Source: Streptomyces olivaceoviridis
GTDB lineage: Bacteria > Actinomycetota > Actinomycetes > Streptomycetales > Streptomycetaceae
Length of the DNA: 64,000 nt
Assembly (NCBI RefSeq): GCF_014650115.1
Contig: NZ_BMUI01000006.1
Location: 1-64,000, forward strand
Direction of reading: 5' to 3'
Each line of letters starts with the position of its first letter. Position 1 is the stretch's first letter. Positions 25,158 to 34,480 of this stretch are shown here, piece by piece. The position numbers and the translations under genes are program-made. The notes beneath the pieces were generated by a model. That model saw only the letters and a list, made by a program, of their open reading frames with translations. It did no database searches and was not told the DNA's origin.

Positions 25158-26548
25158 GCGCCCGTACCCGCAAGCCGCACGAGGTCGTCGAGCAGGCGCT
25201 GGCGCTGTCCCGGGCCGACGGCTGTGTCGTCATCGCCGACGAGCACTCCACCGCCAACCTGCGCTGGGCGGGCAACGCGCTCACCACCAACGGGGTGACG
25301 CGGGGCCGTACGCTCACCGTGATCGCGACCGTGGACGGCGCGCAGGGCACCGCCTCCGGTGTGGTGTCCCGGTCCGCGGTCACCGCCGAGGAGCTGGAGC
25401 CGCTGGTGCGGGCCGCGGAGGCCGCGGCGCGCGGTGCCGGGCCCGCCGAGGACGCGCAGCCGCTGGTCGGCGGGGTGCCGGAGTCCCCGGACTTCACGGA
25501 CGCGCCCGCCGAGACCTCCTCCGCCGTGTTCGCCGACTTCGCGCCGGCGCTCGGCGAGGCCTTCGCACGCGCGCGTGCCGGCGGCAGGGAACTGTACGGC
25601 TTCGCCAACCACGAGCTGGTCTCGACGTACGTCGGGACGTCCACCGGGCTGCGTCTCAGGCACGACCAGCCCACCGGCACGCTGGAGCTGAACGCCAAGT
25701 CCCCGGACCGTGCGCGCTCGGCGTGGGCCGGCCGGTCCACGCGGGACTTCAAGGACGTCGACCCGGGCGCCATGGACGCCGAGCTGGCCGTACGGCTCGG
25801 CTGGGCGGAGCGGCGCCTGGAGCTGCCCGCGGGCCGCTACGAGACGCTGCTGCCGCCGACCGCCGTGGCGGACCTGCTGATCTACCAGCTCTGGTCGGCG
25901 TCGGGCCGGGACGCGGCCGAGGGCCGGACGGTGTTCTCCAAGCCCGGTGGGGGCACGCGGGTCGGTGAGAAGCTGAGCGAGCTGCCGCTGACCCTGCGCA
26001 GCGACCCGAACGAGCCGGGCCTGGAGTGCCCGCCCTTCGTGGTCGCGCACTCCTCCGGCGGCGACCAGTCGGTGTTCGACAACGGGCTGCCGACCCACGC
26101 CACCGACTGGATCTCCGAGGGCGTGCTGAAGCACCTGACCACCACCCGGCACAGCGCGGGCCTGACCGGGCTGCCGGTCGCCCCGGTGCTCGGCAACCTG
26201 ATCCTGGACGGCGGTGACGACCGTTCCCTGGAGGAGATGGTCGCGGACACCGAGCGCGGGCTGCTGCTGACCTGCCTGTGGTACATCCGGGAGGTCGACC
26301 CGGCGACGCTGCTGCTGACGGGCCTGACCCGGGACGGCGTCTACCTCGTGGAGAACGGGGAGGTGACCGGGCAGGTGAACAACTTCCGGTTCAACGAGTC
26401 GCCGGTGAACCTGCTCGGCAGGGCCACGGAGGCCGGGCGGACGGAGAAGACGCTGCCGCGTGAGTGGAGCGACTGGTTCACGCGGGCCGCGATGCCCGCG
26501 CTGCGGGTCCCCGATTTCAACATGAGCTCTGTCAGTCAGGGCGTATAA
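25154..26548 (+). CDS. tldE: TldE/PmbA-family metallopeptidase partner
   Basis: A 464-residue PmbA/TldE subunit, related to TldD but without the HExxxH motif, as expected for the partner subunit. The recognisable parts are NLRWAGNALTTNGVTRGRTL, AVFADFAPALGEAFARA and a C-terminal GEVTGQVNNFRFNESPVN. ATG 25154 is preceded by AGGAGG and overlaps the tldD stop by 4 nt. tyrS follows 66 bp downstream. Confidence 0.93.
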   Translation: MSARTRKPHEVVEQALALSRADGCVVIADEHSTANLRWAGNALTTNGVTRGRTLTVIATVDGAQGTASGVVSRSAVTAEELEPLVRAAEAAARGAGPAEDAQPLVGGVPESPDFTDAPAETSSAVFADFAPALGEAFARARAGGRELYGFANHELVSTYVGTSTGLRLRHDQPTGTLELNAKSPDRARSAWAGRSTRDFKDVDPGAMDAELAVRLGWAERRLELPAGRYETLLPPTAVADLLIYQLWSASGRDAAEGRTVFSKPGGGTRVGEKLSELPLTLRSDPNEPGLECPPFVVAHSSGGDQSVFDNGLPTHATDWISEGVLKHLTTTRHSAGLTGLPVAPVLGNLILDGGDDRSLEEMVADTERGLLLTCLWYIREVDPATLLLTGLTRDGVYLVENGEVTGQVNNFRFNESPVNLLGRATEAGRTEKTLPREWSDWFTRAAMPALRVPDFNMSSVSQGV

Positions 26549-26614
26549 CCTCGTAGGCGTTCGTGGTCGGGTGTCACCCGGCTGCCCGAAGATCACCAAG
26601 GAGACACGAGAACC

Positions 26615-27883
26615 GTGACGGACATCGTCGACGAGCTGAAGTGGCGGGGGCTCATCGCCCTCTCCACGGACGAGGACGCACTGCGCAAGGCGTTCGCGGA
26701 CGGCCCCGTCACGTTCTATTGCGGCTTCGACCCGACCGCGCCCAGCCTGCACCTCGGCAACCTCGTGCAGGTCCTGACGATGCGCCGCATCCAGGAGGCG
26801 GGCAACCGTCCGCTGGCGCTGGTCGGCGGTGCCACGGGCCTCATCGGCGACCCGAAGCCCACGGCCGAGCGCACGCTGAACGCGCCGGAGGTGGTGGCCG
26901 GCTGGGTGGAGCGGCTGCGCGCGCAGATCGAGCCGCTGCTCCACTTCGACGGGCCGAACGCCGCGGTGATGGTCAACAACCTGGACTGGACCCAGGGCCT
27001 GTCGGCCATCGAGTTCCTGCGGGACATCGGCAAGTACTTCCGGGTCAACAAGATGATCGCCAAGGAGGCCGTCTCCCGCCGGCTCAACTCCGACGCGGGC
27101 ATCAGCTACACCGAGTTCAGCTACCAGATCCTCCAGGGCATGGACTTCCTGGAGCTGTACCGGCGGCACGGCTGCACGCTCCAGACCGGCGGCAGCGACC
27201 AGTGGGGCAACCTCACCTCGGGCACGGACCTGATCCACCGGGTCGAGCCGGAGGCCGTGGTGCACGCGCTGGGCACCCCGCTGATCACCAAGGCGGACGG
27301 CACCAAGTTCGGCAAGACCGAGTCCGGCACGGTGTGGCTGGACCCCGAGATGACCACGCCGTACGCGTTCTACCAGTTCTGGGTCAACGCGGACGACCGG
27401 GACGTCTCCAAGTTCCTGCGCATCTTCAGCTTCCGGTCCCGTGAGGAGATCGAGGACCTGGAGCGGCAGACGCAGGAGCGTCCGCAGGCCCGGGCGGCGC
27501 AGCGGGCGCTCGCCGAGGAGCTGACGACGCTGGTGCACGGCGCCGACCAGACGGCCGCGGTGATCGCCGCGTCCCGCGCCCTGTTCGGGCAGGGCGAGCT
27601 CGCCGAGCTGGACGAGCGGACGCTGGCGGCGGCGCTGTCCGAGGTGCCGAACGTCCAGGTCACCGAGCTGGCTCCGGTGACCGACCTGTTCGCCGAGGTC
27701 GGCCTGGTCGCCAGCAAGTCCGCCGCGCGGCGGACCGTGAAGGAGGGCGGGGCCTACGTGAACAACGTGAAGGTCACGGCCGAGGACGCGGTGCCGTCCG
27801 CGGGGGACCTGATTCACGGGCGGTGGCTGGTGCTGCGGCGCGGGAAGAAGAATCTGGCCGCCGTGGAGGTCACGGGCGCCTGA
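26615..27883 (+). CDS. tyrS: Tyrosyl-tRNA synthetase
   Basis: A 422-residue class I synthetase charging tRNA-Tyr. The HIGH-type motif is HLGN (in DPTAPSLHLGNLV), the tyrosine pocket includes YTEFSYQILQGMDF, and the KMSKS equivalent is KFGKT, as is normal for TyrRS. A C-terminal S4 RNA-binding domain begins near residue 355 (SKSAARRTVKEGGAYVNN). The GTG start has AAGGAG upstream. No T-box was seen in the short leader. Confidence 0.96.
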   Translation: MTDIVDELKWRGLIALSTDEDALRKAFADGPVTFYCGFDPTAPSLHLGNLVQVLTMRRIQEAGNRPLALVGGATGLIGDPKPTAERTLNAPEVVAGWVERLRAQIEPLLHFDGPNAAVMVNNLDWTQGLSAIEFLRDIGKYFRVNKMIAKEAVSRRLNSDAGISYTEFSYQILQGMDFLELYRRHGCTLQTGGSDQWGNLTSGTDLIHRVEPEAVVHALGTPLITKADGTKFGKTESGTVWLDPEMTTPYAFYQFWVNADDRDVSKFLRIFSFRSREEIEDLERQTQERPQARAAQRALAEELTTLVHGADQTAAVIAASRALFGQGELAELDERTLAAALSEVPNVQVTELAPVTDLFAEVGLVASKSAARRTVKEGGAYVNNVKVTAEDAVPSAGDLIHGRWLVLRRGKKNLAAVEVTGA

Positions 27884-27961
27884 GCGTCGTAGGGGCGCGG
27901 GGCAGCCGGCGACCGCGACCGCGTTGCGGCCGGTCGTGCGGGTCCCCGCGCTCCTTTCGGC

Positions 27962-28243
27962 TCAGGCCCGCTGCTGCTTCCGCTTGCCCAGCGTCGCCAT
28001 GTACAGGGCGTCCACCGCGGCGACGATGATGATCGCGGCCACGAGCTGGAAGATGTGGCGGCTCCAGTCGATGCCGCGGGTCGACGCCACGCCGACGGCG
28101 CGGGCGACCGCGTTGCCCACGATGGCGCCCAGCATGCCGCAGATGGTGGTCAGCCACAGGGGGCTGTGCTGCTTGCCCGGGATGATCGCCTTGGCGATGA
28201 GACCCAGCACGAATCCCACGATGATCGCCCACAACCAGCCCAT
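27962..28243 (-). CDS. GlsB/YeaQ/YmgE family small membrane protein
   Basis: A 93-residue protein with three membrane segments. It begins MGWLWAIIVGFVLGLIAKAI and contains PGKQHSPLWLTTICGMLGAI, the family signature of transglycosylase-associated/stress membrane proteins. The C-terminal third segment (IFQLVAAIIIVAAVDALYM) is followed by a basic tail. GAGGAGG precedes the ATG. It converges on tyrS across a GC-rich hairpin region. Confidence 0.88.
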   Translation of the reverse strand: MGWLWAIIVGFVLGLIAKAIIPGKQHSPLWLTTICGMLGAIVGNAVARAVGVASTRGIDWSRHIFQLVAAIIIVAAVDALYMATLGKRKQQRA

Positions 28244-28487
28244 GGCTGCCTCCTCGTACGGCTCGACGTGAGCATTACGGCCAGTGTGGTTCGGTCCGCC
28301 GTACGGCGCACGTCGGGTTCCCCCGTACGCGGCGGGGCCCCGGGCGTCGTCGCAGGCCGGTGGCGACCCGGTCTCGAAGGCGGCGCGGGCGCGGCGTAAC
28401 GTGGGAGGTGTCCCGGCCGGTTCCCCGCCGGAGGTGGACGAGGGTGCGGGCCGGGGAGAGTCCGATGCGGGCGGATGGTGGAGTGTG

Positions 28488-28907
28488 ATGCGGAAGCAGC
28501 ACGGCGGCAGCGTCCAGGTGTTCCGGATCACCGGCGCCCGGGCCGGACTCGCCGAGGATGTCCGGGGCCGGCAGCGGCGGTATGTGATCTCCATGGGGGT
28601 CCGTACCGTGTCGGTGATTCTCGCGGTCTCCCTGTGGAACGTCGAGCGGTACGTCGCGATCGTCGCGCTCGTGCTCGGTGCGATCCTGCCCTATATCGCG
28701 GTGGTGATCGCCAACGCGGGCCGGGAAAGGCCGCCGTCTCTGCCGTCCACGTTCGTCACCGCGCCGATGCGGCCGATGATCGCGCCGTCAGGGGCCGAGG
28801 ACGGACGGTCGGATTCCGCGTGGGAGTCCGTGCGGGAATCCGCGGCGCAGGACATACCGACGAATCCGGCGCCCGAAGCGCGCGGTGAGCACGCCGATCC
28901 GGTCTGA
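28488..28907 (+). CDS. DUF3099 membrane protein
   Basis: A 139-residue protein. The DUF3099 domain (about 8-80) reads VFRITGARAGLAEDVRGRQR then two membrane segments (about 33-50 and 56-75). The hydrophilic tail is low in conservation. ATG 28488 is chosen (GTG 28485 is possible) after GGTGGAG. It is divergent from the GlsB-like gene and followed by a strong hairpin (29053-29090). Function unknown. Confidence 0.82.
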   Translation: MRKQHGGSVQVFRITGARAGLAEDVRGRQRRYVISMGVRTVSVILAVSLWNVERYVAIVALVLGAILPYIAVVIANAGRERPPSLPSTFVTAPMRPMIAPSGAEDGRSDSAWESVRESAAQDIPTNPAPEARGEHADPV

Positions 28908-29052
28908 GCACGGCGGACGCCTGGGAAGCGGAATGCGACCATATGGCAAGCTCAAGAAAAGCTCAGATCAATCCTGTTGTTCCGGTGCCGGGCGGCGGGG
29001 TACCCGTGACATACTGCGTACGCGCTCCGCATCCCCCGTCGGAGCGATGGAC

Positions 29053-29090
29053 CGACGCCGGGCAGCTCCCCCCGTGGCTGCCCGGCGTCG
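29053..29090 (+). terminator. Strong hairpin between DUF3099 gene and small zinc-protein gene
   Basis: A perfect 14-bp stem (29053-29066 CGACGCCGGGCAGC with 29077-29090) with a 10-nt loop is followed by CCTTGTTTG. It probably terminates the DUF3099 transcript; it lies only 38 nt before the next start codon. Confidence 0.65.
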
Positions 29091-29128
29091 CCTTGTTTGA
29101 GCCCATGAGACGAACCCGAGACGAACCC

Positions 29129-29347
29129 GTGAGTGACGAGACCCCGATCTGCTCCGCCAAGGGCTGCCGTGCCGCCGCCGTGTGGGTGCTGGCGTGGAAC
29201 AACCCGAAGGTGCACACGCCGGAGCGGCGCAAGACATGGCTGGCCTGTGAGGAACACCGCGAGCATCTGTCCCAGTTCCTCGGGGTGCGGGGCTTCCTGA
29301 AGGACGTGGTGGCGTTCGACGAGTGGCGGGCGGCCGAGGGAGCCTAG
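29129..29347 (+). CDS. Small putative zinc-binding protein
   Basis: A 72-residue protein, with ICSAKGCRAAAVW and TWLACEEHREHL supplying a C-x4-C plus C-x2-H set that could bind zinc. Conserved in actinobacteria, where it is sometimes labelled acetone carboxylase without basis. GTG 29129 is preferred, since homologs start at SDE; ATG 29105 in frame is possible. No good ribosome site was found. Function unknown. Confidence 0.72.
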   Translation: MSDETPICSAKGCRAAAVWVLAWNNPKVHTPERRKTWLACEEHREHLSQFLGVRGFLKDVVAFDEWRAAEGA

Positions 29348-29386
29348 CTAGGCCCTCTCGTTTGGATCATCCCGGCGTCGCGGGGC

Positions 29387-30376
29387 CTAGCCGCCGATCG
29401 CGGACATCGGGCGGTCCGGCTGGATGAACGACGGGTCGTCCAGGCCCGCTCCCGCCTTCTTGCCCCACATGGCGAGCTTCCAGATGCGGGCGATCTCCTC
29501 GTCCGGGGCGTCCGAGCGCAGGGCCGCGCGCAGGTCGGTCTCCTCGGTGGCGAACAGGCAGGTGCGTATCTGGCCGTCGGCGGTCAGGCGGGTGCGGTCG
29601 CAGGCCGCGCAGAACGGCCGGGTGACCGAGGCGATCACACCGACGCGGTGCGGGCCGCCGTCCACCAGCCAGCGCTCGGCCGGGGCCGAACCGCGCTCGT
29701 CGGCGCCCTCGGGGCTGAGGTCGAAGCGGGTGCGCAGGGAGGTCAGGATGTCCCCGGCGGTGACCATGCCCTCGCGCTTCCAGCCGTGCTGGGCGTCCAG
29801 GGGCATCTGCTCGATGAAGCGCAGTTCGTAGTCGTGCTCCACCGCCCAGGCGAGCAGGTCCGGGGCCTCGTCGTCGTTCAGCCCCGGCATCAGGACCGCG
29901 TTGACCTTGACGGGGCTCAGCCCGGCTTCGCGGGCGGCCTCCAGGCCCTCCAGCACGTCCTTGTGGCGGTCGCGGCGGGTGAGGGTCTTGAAGACGTCGG
30001 GGCGCAGGGTGTCCAGGGAGACGTTGACCCGGTCCAGGCCCGCCGCCTTCAGCGCGGTCGCGGTGCGCCTGAGACCGATGCCGTTGGTGGTGAGGGACAT
30101 CTGGGGGCGCGGCTCCAGCGCCGCGACGCGCTCGACGATGCCGACCAGGCCCGGGCGCAGCAGGGGCTCACCGCCGGTGAAGCGGACCTCTTCGATGCCG
30201 AGCGCGCGGACCGCGATGTCGATGAGGCGGACGATCTCGTCGTCCGTGAGCAGGTCGGGCTTGGCCAGCCATTGCAGGCCCTCCTCGGGCATGCAGTAGG
30301 TGCAGCGCAGATTGCACCGGTCGGTCAGCGAGACCCTCAGATCGGTGGCCACTCGGCCGTAGGTGTCGATGAGCAC
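29387..30376 (-). CDS. moaA: GTP 3',8-cyclase MoaA
   Basis: A 329-residue radical-SAM enzyme that, with MoaC, makes the cyclic pyranopterin precursor of molybdenum cofactor. The N-terminal cluster motif CNLRCTYC (C21, C25, C28) binds the SAM iron-sulfur cluster; a second set of Cys lies in CAACDRTRLTADGQIRTC. The C-terminus ends in the conserved Gly-Gly. It is downstream of the symporter gene on the same strand but separated by 185 bp, so it probably has its own promoter. Confidence 0.96.
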   Translation of the reverse strand: MLIDTYGRVATDLRVSLTDRCNLRCTYCMPEEGLQWLAKPDLLTDDEIVRLIDIAVRALGIEEVRFTGGEPLLRPGLVGIVERVAALEPRPQMSLTTNGIGLRRTATALKAAGLDRVNVSLDTLRPDVFKTLTRRDRHKDVLEGLEAAREAGLSPVKVNAVLMPGLNDDEAPDLLAWAVEHDYELRFIEQMPLDAQHGWKREGMVTAGDILTSLRTRFDLSPEGADERGSAPAERWLVDGGPHRVGVIASVTRPFCAACDRTRLTADGQIRTCLFATEETDLRAALRSDAPDEEIARIWKLAMWGKKAGAGLDDPSFIQPDRPMSAIGG

Positions 30377-30561
30377 GTGGGTCCCCTCCCTCTCCCGGTC
30401 ACTCGTCGCCGGGCGCGCGTGCGTCGTCCGTCACCTGCGAGCCTACGTGACGCCGCTGACATCGACAGCGCACGATCCCACGAGGTACGGCGCGACCGCG
30501 TCGTAGGACCGTACAGTCCGTGCCGACGCGGTCGTCCGTGCGCACCCTCCGCGGGCTTGCG

Positions 30562-32217
30562 TCAGTGCGCTCCGGTACCGGTCAGGGACCGCACCTCCAG
30601 TTCCGCGTACTTGTCCGCGTCCGGGGTCTCCTTCGACAGCAGGGTGCCCACGACGCCGAGCAGGAAGCCGACCGGGATGGAGATGAGCCCGGGGTTCTCC
30701 AGCGGGAACCAGTGGAAGTCGACGCCGGGGAACATCGAGGTCGGCTTGCCGGAGACCACCGGGGAGAACAGCACCAGGCCGACCGCGGTGACCAGGCCGC
30801 CGTAGATGGACCACAGGGCGCCCGCGGTGGTGAACCGCTTCCAGAACAGGCTGTAGAGGATGGTCGGCAGGTTGGCGGAGGCGGCGACCGCGAAGGCGAG
30901 GGCGACCAGGCCGGCCACGTTCAGGTCGCGGGCCAGGGCGCCGAGCACGATGGAGACCGCGCCGATGCCGACGGTCGCCCAGCGGGCCGCGCCGATCTCC
31001 TGCTTCTCGCTGGCTTGGCCCTTCTTGATGACGTTCGCGTAGATGTCGTGCGCGAACGAGGACGACGAGGCCAGGGTCAGGCCGGCGACGACCGCGAGGA
31101 TCGTGGCGAAGGCGACGGCGGAGATGGTGGCGAGCAGGACGGCTCCCCAGTTGGAGTCGACGCCGCCCAGATGCAGGGCCAGGAGCGGTGCCGCCGTGTT
31201 GCCCGCCTTGTTGGAGGCGATGATCTCGTCCGGTTTGATCAGTGCGGCGGCGCCGAAGCCGAGGGCGAGGGTCATCAGGTAGAAGGCGCCGATCAGGCCG
31301 ATCGCCCAGATGACGGACTTCCGGGCGGCCTTGGCGGTGGGGACCGTGTAGAAGCGGATCAGGATGTGCGGCAGGCCGGCGGTGCCCAGGACCAGGGCGA
31401 TGCCGAGCGAGAGGAAGTCCAGCTTGGTGGTGCCGGTGGCGCCGTACTTCAGGCCGGGTTCCAGGAAGGCGCTGCCCTTGCCGCTGTTGTCGGCGGCCTT
31501 GCCGAGCAGGTCGGAGATGTTGAAGTCGAACTTCAGCAGGACGAGGAAGGTCAGCAGCAGGGCGCCGATGATCAGCAGGACCGCCTTGACCATCTGGACC
31601 CAGGTGGTGCCCTTCATGCCGCCGATGGTGACGTACACGATCATCAGCACGCCGACCAGGGCGACGATGCCGATCTTGCCGCCGTCGCTGGTGATGCCCA
31701 GCAGGAGCGAGACGAGGACGCCGGCGCCGGCCATCTGGGCCAGCAGGTAGAAGATCGACACGACGATCGTGGAGGTGCCGGCGGCCGTGCGGACGGGGCG
31801 CTGGCGCATCCGGTAGGCCAGCACGTCGCCCATGGTGTAGCGGCCGGAGTTGCGCAGCGGCTCGGCGACCAGGAGCAGGGCGACGAGCCAGGCGACGAGG
31901 AAGCCGATGGAGTACAGGAAGCCGTCGTAGCCGAACAGGGCGATGGCGCCGGCGATGCCGAGGAAGGACGCGGCGGACATGTAGTCGCCGGAGACGGCGA
32001 GTCCGTTCTGGAAGCCGGTGAACTGCCGTCCGCCGGCGTAGAAGTCGGCGGCGTCCTTGGTCTGCCGGCCGGCCCAGACGGTGATGACGAGGGTCGCGGC
32101 GACGAACACCGCGAACAGGGTGATGATCAGCGTCCGGTGCTCGCTCGCCTCACCGGCGGCGAGCAGGGTGTGCGACGCCCGGCCGGTGGCCGACAGGGTG
32201 TGCTGCGCGGGGCTCAT
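30562..32217 (-). CDS. Sodium:solute symporter, ActP (acetate permease)-like
   Basis: A 551-residue SSS-family transporter with about 13 membrane segments. The sequence YAGGRQFTGFQNGLAVSGDY and the pattern SAASFLGIAGAIALFGYDG are typical of ActP/cation-acetate symporters. It overlaps the upstream DUF485 gene by 4 nt (ATGA), the normal operon partner of ActP. The likely substrates are acetate or other short monocarboxylates, by family inference. ATG at 32217. Confidence 0.92.
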   Translation of the reverse strand: MSPAQHTLSATGRASHTLLAAGEASEHRTLIITLFAVFVAATLVITVWAGRQTKDAADFYAGGRQFTGFQNGLAVSGDYMSAASFLGIAGAIALFGYDGFLYSIGFLVAWLVALLLVAEPLRNSGRYTMGDVLAYRMRQRPVRTAAGTSTIVVSIFYLLAQMAGAGVLVSLLLGITSDGGKIGIVALVGVLMIVYVTIGGMKGTTWVQMVKAVLLIIGALLLTFLVLLKFDFNISDLLGKAADNSGKGSAFLEPGLKYGATGTTKLDFLSLGIALVLGTAGLPHILIRFYTVPTAKAARKSVIWAIGLIGAFYLMTLALGFGAAALIKPDEIIASNKAGNTAAPLLALHLGGVDSNWGAVLLATISAVAFATILAVVAGLTLASSSSFAHDIYANVIKKGQASEKQEIGAARWATVGIGAVSIVLGALARDLNVAGLVALAFAVAASANLPTILYSLFWKRFTTAGALWSIYGGLVTAVGLVLFSPVVSGKPTSMFPGVDFHWFPLENPGLISIPVGFLLGVVGTLLSKETPDADKYAELEVRSLTGTGAH

Positions 32218-32570
32218 GCTCCGCCCTCCATCCGGGACTTGATGGCCTCGGCCTTCGGGTCGAGCTTGGCCGCGGCGTGCCGCGCGTACCACCAGGCGAT
32301 GAGGAACGTGGTGAGGAACTGGGCGAGGCCCAGGACGAGGGCCACGTTGATGGTGCCCATGACCTTGGTGCCCATGAAGTCGCCCGCGTAGCTGGACAGC
32401 AGGACGTACAGCAGGTACCAGGCGATGAAGGCGATGGTCAGCGGGAAGGCGAAGGAGCGGTGGGCGCGGCGCAGTTCACCGAACTCCGGGCTCTGCTGCA
32501 CCTCGGTGAACTCCTCGGTGGAGGGAAGGGAAGCTGGGTGTTTCGCGGGTGGCGGTGTCTCGGTGGCCAC
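32214..32570 (-). CDS. DUF485 membrane protein, symporter partner
   Basis: A 118-residue protein with two membrane segments (about 45-65 and 80-100; FPLTIAFIAWYLLYVLLSSYAG is the first region in part). DUF485/YjcH proteins are encoded next to acetate symporters. GTG 32570 is chosen because GAGGAGAGCCC directly precedes it; the in-frame ATG at 32594 has no ribosome site. It is translationally coupled to the symporter. Confidence 0.9.
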   Translation of the reverse strand: MATETPPPAKHPASLPSTEEFTEVQQSPEFGELRRAHRSFAFPLTIAFIAWYLLYVLLSSYAGDFMGTKVMGTINVALVLGLAQFLTTFLIAWWYARHAAAKLDPKAEAIKSRMEGGA

Positions 32571-32799
32571 GGGCTCTCCTCGCGTGACGGACATGCGCTG
32601 TCTGGCTTCACAGAACCGGGCTTACGTTACCGGTAGTCGCGGCGCGACTCCGGTGGGTGATCCCGGGGTGGGGGCGCCGGTTTCGACGGGCCCCCGTCCA
32701 CGGTCACGGCGCCCCGCGCGGGCCGGTTCAAGTCCGCCGGGCTCTTTCGGAGATCGGGCGCGGCAGATAGCTTCGGCCTGCACCACCCGCCATGTATCT

Positions 32800-32823
32800 G
32801 CCCGAACACGACCGTGTCCGGGC
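32800..32823. other. Imperfect palindrome upstream of the first protease gene
   Basis: GCCCGAACACG (32800-32810) and CGTGTCCGGGC (32813-32823) form an 11-bp inverted repeat with one mismatch, 31 bp before the protease ATG. It could be an operator or a leader hairpin. Confidence 0.35.
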
Positions 32824-32853
32824 GGTTTCGTATCCGGATGATGTGGAGATCCC

Positions 32854-34380
32854 ATGGCTCATCTGCGCTCCAGACGCCGGCTCGCGCTCGCCGTGCCCGT
32901 CGTGCTGTCGCTGACCGCCTCGCTCGGCTTCCTGCCGTCGGTGGCCTCGGCGGCGCCCGCCGCGGGCACGGTGGCGCGGGCGGCGGACGGCCCGAATCTC
33001 GCCTACGTGGTCAACACCCGGACGGACGACCGCACGATCGCGTCCGTGCGGCGGGAGATCGCGCGCAACGGCGGCACGGTGGTGGCCGGTTACGACCGGA
33101 TCGGTGTCATCGTCGTCCACTCCGCGAACCCGGACTTCGCCGCGCGGATGCGGGCGGTGCGCGGGGTCGACTCCGCGGGCGCCACCCGGACCGCGCCGCT
33201 GAGCGCGGCCGGGACGACGGACGAGGGCGCGGCGCAGGTGCTGTCCCGGGCGGAGCAGGCGCGGCTCGCGGCGGGCGCGACGGCGGGCGAGGAGCCGCTG
33301 GAGGCGGACCAGTGGGACCTGCGGGCGATCGGTGCCGACCGGGCCGCGAAGGTGAATCCGGGCAGCCGGAACGTCACGGTCGGGGTCATCGACACGGGTG
33401 TGGACGACACGCACCCGGACATAGCCCCGAACTTCTCCGCGTCCCAGTCGGCGAGCTGTGTGAGCGGCAAGGCGGACACGACGTACGGCGCGTGGCGGCC
33501 GGCGGACGCCGACCACTACCACGGCACCCATGTGGCCGGTGAGATAGCCGCCGCCCGCAACGGCATCGGCGTGGCCGGTGTGGCGCCGGGCGTGAAGGTC
33601 GCGAGCATCACGGTGGCGCAGCCGGACGAGACGTCGCTGTTCTACCCGGAGAGCGTGGTCTGCGCGTTCGTGTTCGCCGCGGACCACGGCATCGAGATAA
33701 CCAACAACAGCTACTACGTTGATCCATGGCTGTACAACTGTATGGACGACCCCGATCAACGTGCCATTGTTGACGCGGTCAACCGGGCCCAGCTCTACGC
33801 CCAGCGCAAGGGCACGCTCAACGTCGCCTCCGCGGGCAACTCCAACGACGACCTGGACGCCGACGCCCTCGTGGACGACTCCAGTCCCGACGACTCCACG
33901 GCCCAGACCCGCACGATCGACCCGCACGAGTGCTTCGACGTGCCGACCCAGTTGCCCGGTGTGGTGACCGTGAGCGCGGTGGGCGTGAAGGGCACCAAGT
34001 CGTACTACTCCAGCTACGGCCAGGGCGTGGTCGACGTGGCGGGGCCGGGCGGCGACAAGTACCAGATCCCGGACACGCCGTCGAAGAACGGCCGCGTCCT
34101 GTCCACCCTGCCGAACAACCAGTACGGCTTCCTCCAGGGCACCTCCATGGCCTCCCCGCACGTGGCCGCGGTGGCCGCGCTGCTCAAGTCGGCCCACCCG
34201 CACGCCACTCCGGCGCAGTTGCGGGCGCTGCTGAAGGCCCAGGCCGACAACCCGGGCTGCCCGGCCGGACCGTACGACGGTGACGGCGACGGGGTGGTGG
34301 ACGCGACCTGCGCCGGTGGCAAGCGGGTCAACGGCTTCTACGGCTTCGGTGTCGTCGACGCGCTGCGCGCGGTCGAGTAG
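32854..34380 (+). CDS. Secreted subtilisin-family (S8) serine protease 1
   Basis: A 508-residue secreted protease. The signal peptide (about 1-33) ends near ASAAPA. An N-terminal pro-domain-like region (about 48-115) precedes the catalytic domain with D180 (VIDTGVDDTHPD), H223 (YHGTHVAG) and S431 (GTSMASPH). Near the end a Cys-bracketed DGDGDGVVD loop resembles a calcium-binding EF-hand loop. A TGGAG site precedes the ATG. A paralog follows 100 bp downstream in the same order, so the two arose by tandem duplication. S. coelicolor has the same pair at SCO1824 and its neighbour. Confidence 0.94.
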   Translation: MAHLRSRRRLALAVPVVLSLTASLGFLPSVASAAPAAGTVARAADGPNLAYVVNTRTDDRTIASVRREIARNGGTVVAGYDRIGVIVVHSANPDFAARMRAVRGVDSAGATRTAPLSAAGTTDEGAAQVLSRAEQARLAAGATAGEEPLEADQWDLRAIGADRAAKVNPGSRNVTVGVIDTGVDDTHPDIAPNFSASQSASCVSGKADTTYGAWRPADADHYHGTHVAGEIAAARNGIGVAGVAPGVKVASITVAQPDETSLFYPESVVCAFVFAADHGIEITNNSYYVDPWLYNCMDDPDQRAIVDAVNRAQLYAQRKGTLNVASAGNSNDDLDADALVDDSSPDDSTAQTRTIDPHECFDVPTQLPGVVTVSAVGVKGTKSYYSSYGQGVVDVAGPGGDKYQIPDTPSKNGRVLSTLPNNQYGFLQGTSMASPHVAAVAALLKSAHPHATPAQLRALLKAQADNPGCPAGPYDGDGDGVVDATCAGGKRVNGFYGFGVVDALRAVE

Positions 34381-34480
34381 CCGGACGGCAGCCCGCACGC
34401 CGTCGTCGTCGTCCGACGGCGCTCCACCCGCACGTCCCGTACGACGCGCTCGTACCGCGAACGAACTGGAGAGAATACCC

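Noticed and set aside
24000..26548. A RiPP cluster around tldD-tldE
   Set aside because: TldD/TldE mature some peptides, but no precursor peptide, cyclodehydratase or transporter gene is nearby. They look like the ordinary housekeeping pair.
25025..27817. Very long open reading frame on the minus strand opposite tldD/tldE/tyrS
   Set aside because: It is antisense to genes with clear family motifs. Long antisense frames are normal in DNA with this GC content.
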